Assembly (NCBI GenBank): GCA_016219425.1
Contig: JACRNB010000005.1
Coordinates: 1-64,000, forward strand
Length of the DNA: 64,000 nucleotides
Direction of reading: 5' to 3'
Origin: Betaproteobacteria bacterium
Lineage (GTDB): Bacteria > Pseudomonadota > Gammaproteobacteria > Burkholderiales > Thiobacillaceae
Below are positions 31,764 to 39,732 of this stretch, piece by piece. A program made the position numbers and the translations under genes. The notes below the pieces were generated by a model. It worked only from the letters and a program-made list of their open reading frames with translations, was not told the DNA's origin and ran no database searches. Within the stretch, counting starts at the first letter, position 1. Each line of letters opens with the position of its first letter.

Positions 31764-32923
31764 GAAGTTAGATTCTGTCGTAAAATGTCAATCACCGTTT
31801 CCTGCTCCGTCTCGGTCAGCGTTGGGAACATGGGCAGGCTGATGGCCTCCTTGTGATACTGCTCCGCCTCCGGGCAGTACCCCGCCTTGAATCCCATGGC
31901 CTCGTAATAGGGCTGCCGATACACCGGGATGTAATGCAGGTTCACGTTGATTCCAGCAGCCATGAAGGCGTCGTACACCTGTCGTTGGGTCTTGCCGCAG
32001 TCCGCCTGGCGCACACGAATCGGATAGAGGTGATAGCTCGACCAGGCATCCGGATGTTGCCAGGGGGCGGTGATCGGCAGCTTGGCAAGGGCGGAGTCGT
32101 AGCGCTCGGCAATCTCATGGCGTCTGGCGACGAATGTGTCCAAGCGCGTCATCTGGCTGAACCCCAGTGCGGCCTGAATGTCGGTGATGCGGTAGTTGTA
32201 GCCCAGGCGGATCTGCTGGTAATTCCAGATCTCGTCCGCAGGCCTGGGCTGCATCTGGGTGCGGTCGCTGGTAATGCCATGACTGCGGTGGCGCTGCAGG
32301 CGGTCGGCCAGCAAGGGGTCATTGGTCAGCGCCATGCCCCCCTCGCCGGTGGTGATGATCTTCACCGGATGGAAACTGAACACGGAGATGTCGCTGTAGC
32401 GGCCATTGCCGACGGGGGCGTTCCGGTACTGGCCGCCGATGGCGTGAGAGGCGTCCTCGATGATCCTGAAGCCGTATTCCCGGCTCAGCGCGTGGATCGC
32501 CGCCATGTCACAGCTTTGGCCGCAGAGATGCACCGGGATCACCACTTTGGGTAGCGCGCCCTGGGCCTTGGCAACGGAAAGTTTTTCCGACAGGCGCGTC
32601 ACGTCCATGTTGTAGGTGCGGGGGTCAATGTCGACAAAATCCACCGTTGCACCGCAGTAGATCGCGCAGTTGGCCGTAGCGACGAAGGTGTTCGGACTGG
32701 TCCATACCCGGTCGCCCGGACCCACGTCCAGGGCCAGACAGGCGATGTGCAGCGCCGCCGTGGCGCTGTTGACAGCCACCGTATGGCGCGCGCCGCAGTA
32801 ACCGGCCACGGCTTGTTCAAAGCGAGCAATCGTCGGTCCCTGGGTAAGCCAGTCGGAGCGCAATACCTCGACCACCGCGTCGATGTCGGCCTGGGAAATG
32901 TCCTGTTTGCCGTAGGGGATCAT
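31760..32923 (-). CDS. pseC: UDP-4-amino-4,6-dideoxy-AltNAc transaminase PseC
   Basis: A 387-residue DegT/DnrJ-type aminotransferase. The N-terminus MIPYGKQDISQADIDAVVE is typical of PseC, the PLP lysine lies in SFHPVKIITTGEGGM near residue 190, and IIEDASHAIGGQY near 155 holds the cofactor Asp. It aminates the 4-keto sugar made by PseB. No pseB lies upstream: 132 bases later the ABC transporter ends. The gene is GC-rich, unlike pseF, so the module looks mosaic. Confidence 0.92.
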   Translation of the reverse strand: MIPYGKQDISQADIDAVVEVLRSDWLTQGPTIARFEQAVAGYCGARHTVAVNSATAALHIACLALDVGPGDRVWTSPNTFVATANCAIYCGATVDFVDIDPRTYNMDVTRLSEKLSVAKAQGALPKVVIPVHLCGQSCDMAAIHALSREYGFRIIEDASHAIGGQYRNAPVGNGRYSDISVFSFHPVKIITTGEGGMALTNDPLLADRLQRHRSHGITSDRTQMQPRPADEIWNYQQIRLGYNYRITDIQAALGFSQMTRLDTFVARRHEIAERYDSALAKLPITAPWQHPDAWSSYHLYPIRVRQADCGKTQRQVYDAFMAAGINVNLHYIPVYRQPYYEAMGFKAGYCPEAEQYHKEAISLPMFPTLTETEQETVIDILRQNLTS

Positions 32924-33055
32924 CCGATCCGCCCGGTCTGATTGCGCAGGGTCGTGGTGTGGCGGAAAGCGAGGGCGACCGCAGGGACAAGGCCGGAGAG
33001 CAGGGGGAAGGCGTTCGTCAGCATCGGTAACTTGGTTTTGTTGAGGGGTGGAAAG

Positions 33056-34852
33056 TCATTCGACAGGACTATGCCCGGTCATGGCGCGGAAGGTTTCGTT
33101 GCGTTCCACCAGTTCGTCATAGGTGCCCTGGGCCGTGACCCGACCTCCGCCCAGCAGATAGATCTGGTCGCACTCGCGCACGGTGCTGAGGCGGTGGGCG
33201 ATGAGGATGATGGTGACCTCGTGTCCCAGGTTATGCACAGCCTCCATCACCGCCTGTTCAGTCAGGTTATCGAGCGCGCTGGTGGCCTCGTCCAGAATCA
33301 GCACCTGCGGGTTGTGGTAGAGGGCGCGGGCGATGCCGATGCGCTGGCGCTGGCCGCCGGAAAGACGCACACCGCGTTCACCCACCGTGGTGGTGTACCC
33401 CAGAGGCAGTTCGTTGACGACGAAATCATGCAGGTTGGCGATGCGTGCGGCGCGTACCACGGCAGCCTGATCGATCTCATCAGGACCGAGACCGAAGGCA
33501 ATATTGGCGGCGATGGTGTCGTCGGCCAGATAGATGTGCTGCGGCACATAACCGATGGTGCGCTGCCATTGGCGGCGGTTGGTGGCGTCAATCGGCGTTC
33601 CGTCCACCTCCAGACGCCCCTGTTCCGGTTCAAGCAGACCGAGGATCAGGTCCACGGTAGTGGTCTTGCCGCTGCCGGTGGAGCCCACCAGACCGACGGT
33701 GCCGCGCGCCGGAATGCTGAGATTGAGATCTTGCAGGGACGGTTGTGATGCCTTTGGGTAGGTGAACTGGATACCGTTCAGGGTAATGAATTGAGAGAGA
33801 GGCATCGGGGTGACCTCCTGGCTGGAGGATATTGCAGGATTTAAGTTGAGCATATCCGCATGCACAGAATCGAGGGTGCGACCAGAGACACGTAGTTGCG
33901 CGAGATTTTGGTATATCTGTTGTAATGCCGGTAGTAGACGGTAACCTGCAAAGGCGTAAAGGGATATTATCGGAAGTGCTGTTTCTAATGTGCTTTCGTA
34001 AGCAAGTAAAAAAAGCAGAAAAATTATGAGGCCACCAAATGCCATTCCCTCTAGTGCGTAACGCGGCCATTGTTGAGCCGCTACGGCTACCGCTGCATGG
34101 CTCGCATAGATCATGGCTGGTTTGGTGTAGCGACGAATAAAAACCTGTTCTAGTCCACGCACCTTGACTTCTTTTATGGCGCCAAAGAGTTCGTGTAACA
34201 CAAGAAAGCGAGCATCATTTGCCTCATAGCGTTCGCTGCCGATACGGGATAGCTTTCGACGAAAGGCTATATACAAACACGCATACATTGTTCCAAGGCC
34301 GCCACTCACCAGAAGCGCCATTTTTGGGTGTGCGAAAATCAGCACGCAAATCATTAATATTACAATAAGGGTGTTGCTAGTTAGTAACATAAATGGGAGC
34401 AGCGCCCCGCTGATTAAGCTATTGACTTCAGATAGAATGGTTTTCCCCAGCTCTGCGCTGTGACGGTTGAGAAACCAAGTGTAGGGTTGGTGCAGGTAGC
34501 CTTCAACCAACCGTCGACCGATGCTGTATTCGCGCATTAGGGCGAAGCGAAATTGGGCATAGGTGGTGATGGCTTTGAAAATGAGTGACGCCACCAAGGC
34601 GACAAACACCACTACTCCCAAGAAAATCAAGTAATGTTGGACATCGCTGAAACCCATGCCCGTATAAACTGACGCGAGGAGGGTATTGGTTTCGACAAAG
34701 TGCGGATTAGCCAGTACCACCATGAAAGGCATGATGGATGCTACACCGACGACGTCCAGCATTGCCATCACCAGTGTCATGGCAAGCAATAACACAGCAC
34801 GACGGCGTTCATGTGGGGTAAGAAGGTCGAGGAGTTTTTTGAGAGTGCTCAT
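33056..34852 (-). CDS. ABC transporter, PglK-type glycan flippase
   Basis: A 598-residue half-transporter: about six membrane segments in residues 1-310, then a nucleotide-binding domain with Walker A GSTGSGKTTT near 391, signature LSGGQRQRIGIARAL near 496, Walker B VLILDEATSALD near 518 and the H-loop AHRLST near 553. The layout and length match PglK/WlaB flippases that move lipid-linked oligosaccharides across the inner membrane. The membrane half is AT-richer than the ATPase half. It reads toward pseC, with a 132-base gap that holds no convincing gene. It is the only export candidate in the locus. Confidence 0.87.
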   Translation of the reverse strand: MSTLKKLLDLLTPHERRRAVLLLAMTLVMAMLDVVGVASIMPFMVVLANPHFVETNTLLASVYTGMGFSDVQHYLIFLGVVVFVALVASLIFKAITTYAQFRFALMREYSIGRRLVEGYLHQPYTWFLNRHSAELGKTILSEVNSLISGALLPFMLLTSNTLIVILMICVLIFAHPKMALLVSGGLGTMYACLYIAFRRKLSRIGSERYEANDARFLVLHELFGAIKEVKVRGLEQVFIRRYTKPAMIYASHAAVAVAAQQWPRYALEGMAFGGLIIFLLFLLAYESTLETALPIISLYAFAGYRLLPALQQIYQNLAQLRVSGRTLDSVHADMLNLNPAISSSQEVTPMPLSQFITLNGIQFTYPKASQPSLQDLNLSIPARGTVGLVGSTGSGKTTTVDLILGLLEPEQGRLEVDGTPIDATNRRQWQRTIGYVPQHIYLADDTIAANIAFGLGPDEIDQAAVVRAARIANLHDFVVNELPLGYTTTVGERGVRLSGGQRQRIGIARALYHNPQVLILDEATSALDNLTEQAVMEAVHNLGHEVTIILIAHRLSTVRECDQIYLLGGGRVTAQGTYDELVERNETFRAMTGHSPVE

Positions 34853-34893
34853 GCCGAATAATGGCGCTATTTGCAGATCGCCTGTGAAAATTT

Positions 34894-35263
34894 AGGAACC
34901 TCTGAACAACACACCAACCTCGTCCTACCGAACCAAAATTTCATTGAATTCGGCGCTCATTGCTCAGGACGAAGTCGTTCTTGCCTAATTTTTTATCAAT
35001 TCCATCGTTTACAGGGCCGGCATTGACCGGCATCTGGCCCTTTCGGGCCATTGCGGGCGGATTACGCCCCTTGTGCGCAATTCCTGTTCGTTGTTTGTAT
35101 CAGCTTTCCCCGCAACAAATACAAATTGGTCAGCCAAAACTGGGTCTTCATTTTCGCGATATTTTTGACCAATCCCCGAAACCGGGTTTTCCGATAGCCG
35201 AATTGACATTTCACAATCCGAATTTAGATGGGGCAAGGGGTTTGAGGTTGTTCAGAGATTGCT
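34894..35263. mobile_element. MITE-like or deleted IS with inverted ends
   Basis: The 417 bases between the flippase gene and the regulator gene contain a segment bounded by AGGAACCTCTGAACAAC (34894-34910) and, inverted, AGCAATCTCTGAACAAC (35247-35263); 15 of 17 bases match. Similarity continues raggedly inward. The inside has only short open frames and one inverted pair around GCCGGCATTGACCGGC. This is the form of a miniature inverted-repeat element or an internally deleted insertion sequence. No intact transposase is visible, and a target duplication was not evident by eye. Confidence 0.5.
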
Positions 35264-35269
35264 TTGTTT

Positions 35270-35650
35270 CTATTGATGTGGCATAAATAAATTGTCCGTT
35301 TGTAATGATGGCTGATTCTTTATCTCTGATCTCAATGTTTCTATTTCGTATTTCAGCGCCTCGTACTCCCCCATCTTGCGCTTGAGAAATTGGGCCGTAA
35401 GTTTTGATTTTTCAATAATTCCGGAGGGCGTAAGCAAATAGACGTAGCCCATCTTGTGTTTGCTATGGCTGAAGTTTTGCATTTTTACCCAGCCCTTTTC
35501 CATCAATGCCTGAAAACAGAAATTGATGCTTCCCAGGCTGATGCCGAGCTCTTTCGCCAGGGTGCGCTGACTGATGTCCGGGGTTTCATGCAGGCGTCGC
35601 AACACCTGGAATTGGATGTCTTCCTGAAATTCAGCCCGTTTGCTCATCAT
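35270..35650 (-). CDS. MarR-family EPS-associated transcriptional regulator
   Basis: About 126 residues from ATG at 35650. The winged-helix DNA-binding part is EDIQFQVLRRLHETPDISQRTLAKELGISLG... (residues 9-40), followed by KGWVKMQNF, a wing (KMGYVYLLTPSGI) and a C-terminal helix. The match is to the MarR-like family found at the head of exopolysaccharide clusters in proteobacteria. The gene is the first of the minus-strand glycan locus. An in-frame extension to 35785 runs through the ops-like element and is judged non-coding. Confidence 0.82.
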   Translation of the reverse strand: MMSKRAEFQEDIQFQVLRRLHETPDISQRTLAKELGISLGSINFCFQALMEKGWVKMQNFSHSKHKMGYVYLLTPSGIIEKSKLTAQFLKRKMGEYEALKYEIETLRSEIKNQPSLQTDNLFMPHQ

Positions 35651-35679
35651 GGATTTGTGTTGTTCAACAGCGTTTTTAG

Positions 35680-35692
35680 GCACGCTACCGCC
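35680..35692 (-). promoter_or_regulatory. ops/JUMPstart-like element
   Basis: On the minus strand these bases read GGCGGTAGCGTGC, the core of the ops element that recruits RfaH to paused RNA polymerase in long polysaccharide, LPS and capsule operons. It lies 30 bases upstream of the first gene, in the transcribed orientation, where ops elements belong. The bases after it (CTAAAAACG) are less like the enterobacterial T-run. No rfaH gene is in the window. Confidence 0.6.
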
Positions 35693-35753
35693 ATGCCGTT
35701 TCACGATCGGCAGGCGCGGGAGGTTTTGGAGAAGGGGCCAGGAACAGGAAAAC

Positions 35754-35770
35754 TTCGTTCGCGTGACGAA
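35754..35770. promoter_or_regulatory. Short palindrome in the regulator leader, possible operator
   Basis: TTCGTTCGCGTGACGAA is an interrupted palindrome (TTCGT, seven bases, ACGAA) 104 bases upstream of the MarR-type gene. Dimeric MarR regulators bind palindromes of this size near their own promoters. No clear -10/-35 pair was identified by eye, so this is only a candidate. Confidence 0.25.
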
Positions 35771-35885
35771 CAGATTGTGCCGCACGGAGCCTGGTTTTGG
35801 AAGGTCTTTTTGCCGTGTCGGGCGTGTGGAAGAGGCTGTGCACGGGCGCGGTGGCGGCGCTTTGAGGCGTTGCCAGACCGCGCTT

Positions 35886-36476
35886 TTAGCGTCGCCGGAA
35901 CCATCCGGTGAGACTGACGCGGTCGCGCCGTGCGGGGGTGACTTCGTGCCAGAAACGCTCCGACAGAAAGGTCACCAGCGTCCCGCCCAGGGGGGCGATC
36001 ACCTGCGGGGCGACATCCGGATTCGGCCAGAACAGGAGTTGGCCGCCATCCTCTTCGCCCCAGTCCGGCGGGTTGAGGTAGAGGATGACGGTGAGGGTGC
36101 GACGGTCATCATCGCGGAAACGGTCCAGATGGCGCTGATAGCCCGCGCCGGGGGGGTACACGGCGTAGTGCAGTTCCACGTCGAACAGGCCCAGAAACAG
36201 CGCCTGGTTCACCGCCTGCCGCAGGGTCTCCAGACGTTCCAGCACGGCGCGCAGGGGTGGAGCGGCCTGGGATTCGTCGATCCAGAACACATGGTCGCCG
36301 CGAATCTCGCCCCGTACCTGGGCGCTGCCTTTGCCGACCCCGGCGGCGTGGAACGCGCCGGCGGCCTGGCGCGCCTGGGCGTCGTCGTGCAGGGCGTCGA
36401 TCTCTTCCGGGGTCAGGAAGCCGGGGGCGACGTGCCAGCCGGGGCCGGCCAGATCGGCCAGGAGGACGTCGAACAT
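35886..36476 (-). CDS. 2OG-Fe(II) oxygenase, prolyl hydroxylase-like
   Basis: A 196-residue non-heme iron oxygenase. The iron ligands appear as His and Asp in YQRHLDRFRDDD near residue 122 and the distal His in ERFWHEVTPARRDRVSLTGWF near 177, with the following Arg to bind 2-oxoglutarate. This resembles the SM-20/EGL-9 type of bacterial oxygenase. Its target is unknown. ATG at 36476 overlaps the stop of the DUF4139 gene (ATGA), so the two are co-transcribed; the longer frame to 36968 is read-through. Confidence 0.85.
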   Translation of the reverse strand: MFDVLLADLAGPGWHVAPGFLTPEEIDALHDDAQARQAAGAFHAAGVGKGSAQVRGEIRGDHVFWIDESQAAPPLRAVLERLETLRQAVNQALFLGLFDVELHYAVYPPGAGYQRHLDRFRDDDRRTLTVILYLNPPDWGEEDGGQLLFWPNPDVAPQVIAPLGGTLVTFLSERFWHEVTPARRDRVSLTGWFRRR

Positions 36477-37894
36477 CAGTATTTCACTCGCACACGCCAG
36501 GTCAGCACCGTCTTGCCTTCCGCCGCCACCGCCACGTCCCATACCGCCGTGTGGGCGCTGGCCTTGGTGTGGGGTTGGCTCTCCTGCACCATCTGCCACT
36601 CGCCCGGCACGGGCTCCACCACACGCACCGTCACCTTCTCGGTCTTGGCGTTGCGGATCTCGATCTGGTAGGCGGTCTCGTAGACGCCATTGCGCCCGCC
36701 CGCGATCTTCTGGAAATCCGTCTGTTTTTTGTCGGCGGTGATGTCGAAGGCCTCGCCCAGGCGCAGGCGGATGGTCTCGCCCTTGGCGGTGTGGTCGATG
36801 CGGTCCTCGCCGATGAACTGGGCGCGCCCGGCGGAATCTTTCTTGTAGACCCGCACCACGCCCTTGGGCAGGGGCACGCCCAGGTTCTCGCCCTTGTTGC
36901 TGAACTCCATGAACACGCCGGGCTTGATGCGCTGGCCCAGGTCGCCGTACTGGCCGCTGTAGTACCACTCGCCGCCCTGGATGCGGAACTCCTTCTGCGT
37001 CGCCACCTGTTGCGCTGAAAGCAGCGCCACCTGCTTGGTCTGGTTATCCCCTAGCGAGGTGGGCCGGCCCAGGGTGTAGAGGTGGTACTCAAACAGGCTT
37101 TCCTCTTTCATGTCCGGCGCGGCCTCGGCGCGCGCCATGGCCATCATCACCTTGGGCATGGGCATGCGTTCCGGGCGCGCCCGGTTCACCTCGCCCGCCA
37201 CCAGTTGCAGGCGCGCGTTGGGGTAGGCCGCGCCGCTGGTGTTGGTGAGCGTGACCCAGCCGTTGAGGTCGATGCTGTCTTCCCTGGCGGACAGTTCGGC
37301 GACGTAGTCCGCCTTCCAGGTCAGGCCGCCGGTGAGGTAGGAAAGCTCCAGCCCCTGTTCCTGCGCCGCGCCGGGGTCGGTCTTCAGGGTCATGGTGAGG
37401 GTGGGCTTGTCGCGCAGGTCGGCGGGGACATGGTCGAAGGCCAGACGCCCCGGCAGGCCGGTCTCGACCCGGTCGGCGAACTTCAGCACCACGCCTTCGT
37501 TGGCGGAGAGCACCGTGGCGGTTTCATAGGCCTCGGAGCCGTTGCTCGGGTGGGTGCGGATCACGCGCACCTTCTCGCCCACCGACTTCTCCAGCAGTTT
37601 CTGCGGCGTGAGCAGGTCGAAGTTGAAGTTCTGTTCCAGCAGGCCGAGCTTTTTGCCGTCCAGGCTGCGCAGCAGGGCGGTCTCGGGCTGCATGCGCGCG
37701 GACACCTCGCGCCAGGCGAGCGGGTTCTCGCCGCCGGGCAGCTTTATCTTGCGCGCGTCCTTCACCAGGGCCAGGTCGCCGTTGTAGATGGTCACCGCCA
37801 CGGCGGTCTGGTCGGCGGCGGTGGTGCGCAGTTCTTCGGCGGCGAGGGCGGGCAGGGCAAGGGTCAGGGCAACAAGGAGGAAGGTGTGACGCAT
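36476..37894 (-). CDS. DUF4139 domain-containing exported protein
   Basis: A 472-residue protein with a signal peptide (MRHTFLLVALTLALPALA, cleavage likely before AEE). The body, with lines such as TVYNGDLALVKDARKI-like openings near residue 35, LSYLTGGLTWKADYVAELS near 204 and EFSNKGENLGVPLPKGVVRVY near 330, matches the DUF4139 family. The family is built of beta-rich domains, is secreted or periplasmic, and has no assigned function. It is co-transcribed with the downstream oxygenase. No active-site residues can be named. Confidence 0.8.
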   Translation of the reverse strand: MRHTFLLVALTLALPALAAEELRTTAADQTAVAVTIYNGDLALVKDARKIKLPGGENPLAWREVSARMQPETALLRSLDGKKLGLLEQNFNFDLLTPQKLLEKSVGEKVRVIRTHPSNGSEAYETATVLSANEGVVLKFADRVETGLPGRLAFDHVPADLRDKPTLTMTLKTDPGAAQEQGLELSYLTGGLTWKADYVAELSAREDSIDLNGWVTLTNTSGAAYPNARLQLVAGEVNRARPERMPMPKVMMAMARAEAAPDMKEESLFEYHLYTLGRPTSLGDNQTKQVALLSAQQVATQKEFRIQGGEWYYSGQYGDLGQRIKPGVFMEFSNKGENLGVPLPKGVVRVYKKDSAGRAQFIGEDRIDHTAKGETIRLRLGEAFDITADKKQTDFQKIAGGRNGVYETAYQIEIRNAKTEKVTVRVVEPVPGEWQMVQESQPHTKASAHTAVWDVAVAAEGKTVLTWRVRVKY

Positions 37895-37988
37895 GGCGGC
37901 TCCTGGGTGATGGGATGGGTGAGGTTATAGCGCCAAGGGGAAAAGGCGGGTTGACCTAGAATTCCGCTTCCGCTTCGGAGGCGCCGCC

Positions 37989-38771
37989 ATGACCCCCACC
38001 CTCGTATTCGACATTGAAACCATCCCCGATATCGCCGGCCTGCGCCGCCTGCACAACGTCGGCCCCGAGGCCAGCGATCATGAAGTGGGCGAGATGGCGC
38101 TGCTCATGCGCCGCCAGCAGACCGGCGGTTCCGACTTCCTGCCGCACTACCTGCACCGCGTCGTCACCATCTCCTGCGTGCTGCGCGAGGGCGACCGTTT
38201 CCGCGTGTTCTCGCTCTCGGAACCGGAGGCGGACGAGGGCCAGATCATCCAGCGCTTCTTCGACGGGATCGAGAAATACACCCCGCAGATCGTGAGCTGG
38301 AACGGCGGCGGCTTCGACCTGCCGGTGCTGCACTACCGCGCCATGCTGCACGGCGTGACCGCGCCGAAATACTGGGACTGGGGCGATGACGACCGCGACT
38401 TCAAATACAACAACTACCTCAACCGCTACCACACCCGCCACCTGGACCTGATGGACGTGCTGGCGATGTTCTCGGGTCGCGCCAATGCGCCGCTGGACGA
38501 ACTGGCCAAGCTCTACGGCTTTCCCGGCAAGCTGGGGATGGACGGTTCCGCCGTCTGGCCCGCCTATGAGCGCGGCGAGATCGCGGCGATCCGCGATTAC
38601 TGCGAAACGGATGTGGTGAACACCTGGCTGGTGTACCTGCGCTTCATGAAGATGCGCGGGTCATTGACCGCCGCCCAATACGAGCAGGAGATCGCCCTGG
38701 CCCGCGCCAGTCTGGAAGAGATTGGCGCGGAGCACTGGTTCGAGTTTCTGGAGGCGTGGGGCGAGGGCTGA
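37989..38771 (+). CDS. DNA polymerase B-like 3'-5' exonuclease
   Basis: A 260-residue DnaQ/DEDD-fold nuclease, similar to the stand-alone exonucleases annotated as PolB elongation-subunit relatives. Visible are the ExoI motif VFDIETIPD near residue 5, SWNGGGFDLPVLHYR near 102, HLDLMDVLAMF near 148 and YCETDVVNTWLVYLRF near 204. The acidic residues Asp-Glu, Asp and Asp of the family are present. It has its own divergent promoter region next to the DUF4139 gene. A role in DNA repair or replication fidelity is plausible from the fold only. Confidence 0.85.
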   Translation: MTPTLVFDIETIPDIAGLRRLHNVGPEASDHEVGEMALLMRRQQTGGSDFLPHYLHRVVTISCVLREGDRFRVFSLSEPEADEGQIIQRFFDGIEKYTPQIVSWNGGGFDLPVLHYRAMLHGVTAPKYWDWGDDDRDFKYNNYLNRYHTRHLDLMDVLAMFSGRANAPLDELAKLYGFPGKLGMDGSAVWPAYERGEIAAIRDYCETDVVNTWLVYLRFMKMRGSLTAAQYEQEIALARASLEEIGAEHWFEFLEAWGEG

Positions 38772-38782
38772 CCCCACGCGGT

Positions 38783-39505
38783 TTACCAGCGGATGCCGAC
38801 CTTGGCGGACAGGGTGTCGTTGCTGCCGGTGCGGTCGTATTCCACTGCCAGATTGCCCAGCAGGATGTTCCAGTTCAGGCCGACGAAGGCCTTGGTGGCG
38901 GTGTTGGATTCCGAGGACAGGGTGAACGGGGCGGGCAGGGTGGCGGAGGCCTTGCTGCGCACGACGCCGACGCCGCCGTAGGGGGTGACGCCCACGAATC
39001 CCTTGGAGATGAGCAGTTCCAGGCTTTGGGTGTCGAAGCTCAACTGGCTGACGCCGTCCAGTTTGGTGTAGGCGCCGCGCACCGCCACGGCGGGGGTGAG
39101 GGCGGAACCTTCCAGTACGGCGTATTTCAACTCGGCCCCCCACAGCTTGATATTGGTGGTGGGAACGGAGGTGTAGAAGCCGCCGATGTCGATGCCGAAG
39201 GGCAGGCCCTTGCTGACGTGGAGCTTGGGCACGGGCAGGACGCTGAGGTCGTAGCCGGAGGCCTTCTGCCACAGGCTGCTGTGCTTCATCTGGGTGCCGG
39301 ACAGGCTCAGGCCCACATCGAAGCCGGTGACGCCCAGAGGGACTGCCGGGGCGACGCCCTTGTAACTGAGGGCGCCGGTGAGATCCTTGGCGAAATTCTT
39401 GAATTCGCTCTGGGCCAGGGATTGCAAGGTATTGATGTCTGCGGCCCATGCGCCGGTGGCAAGAAATGCGCCGCTCAGGATTCCGATGATTTGCTGCAAG
39501 GACAT
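38783..39505 (-). CDS. Outer-membrane beta-barrel-like protein
   Basis: A 240-residue exported protein from ATG at 39505 (MSLQQIIGILSGAFLATGAWA, signal peptide). The rest alternates hydrophobic and polar residues, with repeated short strands (GFDVGLSLSGTQM, PFGIDIGGFYTS, GVTPYGGVGVVRS, NLAVEYDRTGS) and ends with VGIRW, a C-terminal aromatic suited to outer-membrane insertion. No specific family is recognised. It converges with the exonuclease gene, with an 11-base gap. It is most likely a small outer membrane protein of unknown role. Confidence 0.65.
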   Translation of the reverse strand: MSLQQIIGILSGAFLATGAWAADINTLQSLAQSEFKNFAKDLTGALSYKGVAPAVPLGVTGFDVGLSLSGTQMKHSSLWQKASGYDLSVLPVPKLHVSKGLPFGIDIGGFYTSVPTTNIKLWGAELKYAVLEGSALTPAVAVRGAYTKLDGVSQLSFDTQSLELLISKGFVGVTPYGGVGVVRSKASATLPAPFTLSSESNTATKAFVGLNWNILLGNLAVEYDRTGSNDTLSAKVGIRW

Positions 39506-39604
39506 GATGTTCTCCACGGGTCAGACAGGTTATGAGCGCCGCATCGCGCCGCGTTCCGGTCGGCGGATTATTTCAGACGCGGAAGCCCAGCGCCTAGCGT
39601 CCCC

Positions 39605-39678
39605 TGTAGGAGCCCGGCTATGCCGGGCGATCCAACCTTCGCACGCCGCGCATCGCCCGGCACAGCCGGGCTCCTACA
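39605..39678. repeat. REP-like palindromic repeat
   Basis: Two arms of 27 bases, starting TGTAGGAGCCCGGCT and ending as its reverse complement (AGCCGGGCTCCTACA), with one imperfect spot (TATG/CACA), around a 20-base spacer. This is the form of REP/BIME elements in GC-rich proteobacteria. It lies between the divergent beta-barrel and rlmD genes, so it could form a strong hairpin in either transcript. Confidence 0.8.
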
Positions 39679-39732
39679 AGGGGGGCGACATCCAGTACAG
39701 TGCGCGGCGCATCTCTTCTTCGCACCAACCTC

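Noticed and set aside
32920-33024. A 34-codon minus-strand frame (MLTNAFPLLSGLVPAVALAF...) whose stop overlaps the pseC start
   Set aside because: There is a hydrophobic stretch and an overlap typical of coupling, but no ribosome site and no recognised family; the gap is only 132 bases and chance is sufficient.
34960-35286. Short open frames on both strands in the MITE-like element
   Set aside because: No family is recognised and both ends are set by the repeat; they are treated as non-coding.
35846-35883. GCGCGGT/ACCGCGC inverted repeat after the oxygenase gene as a terminator
   Set aside because: The arms are only 7 bases with a long loop and no T-run follows; too weak to list as a terminator.
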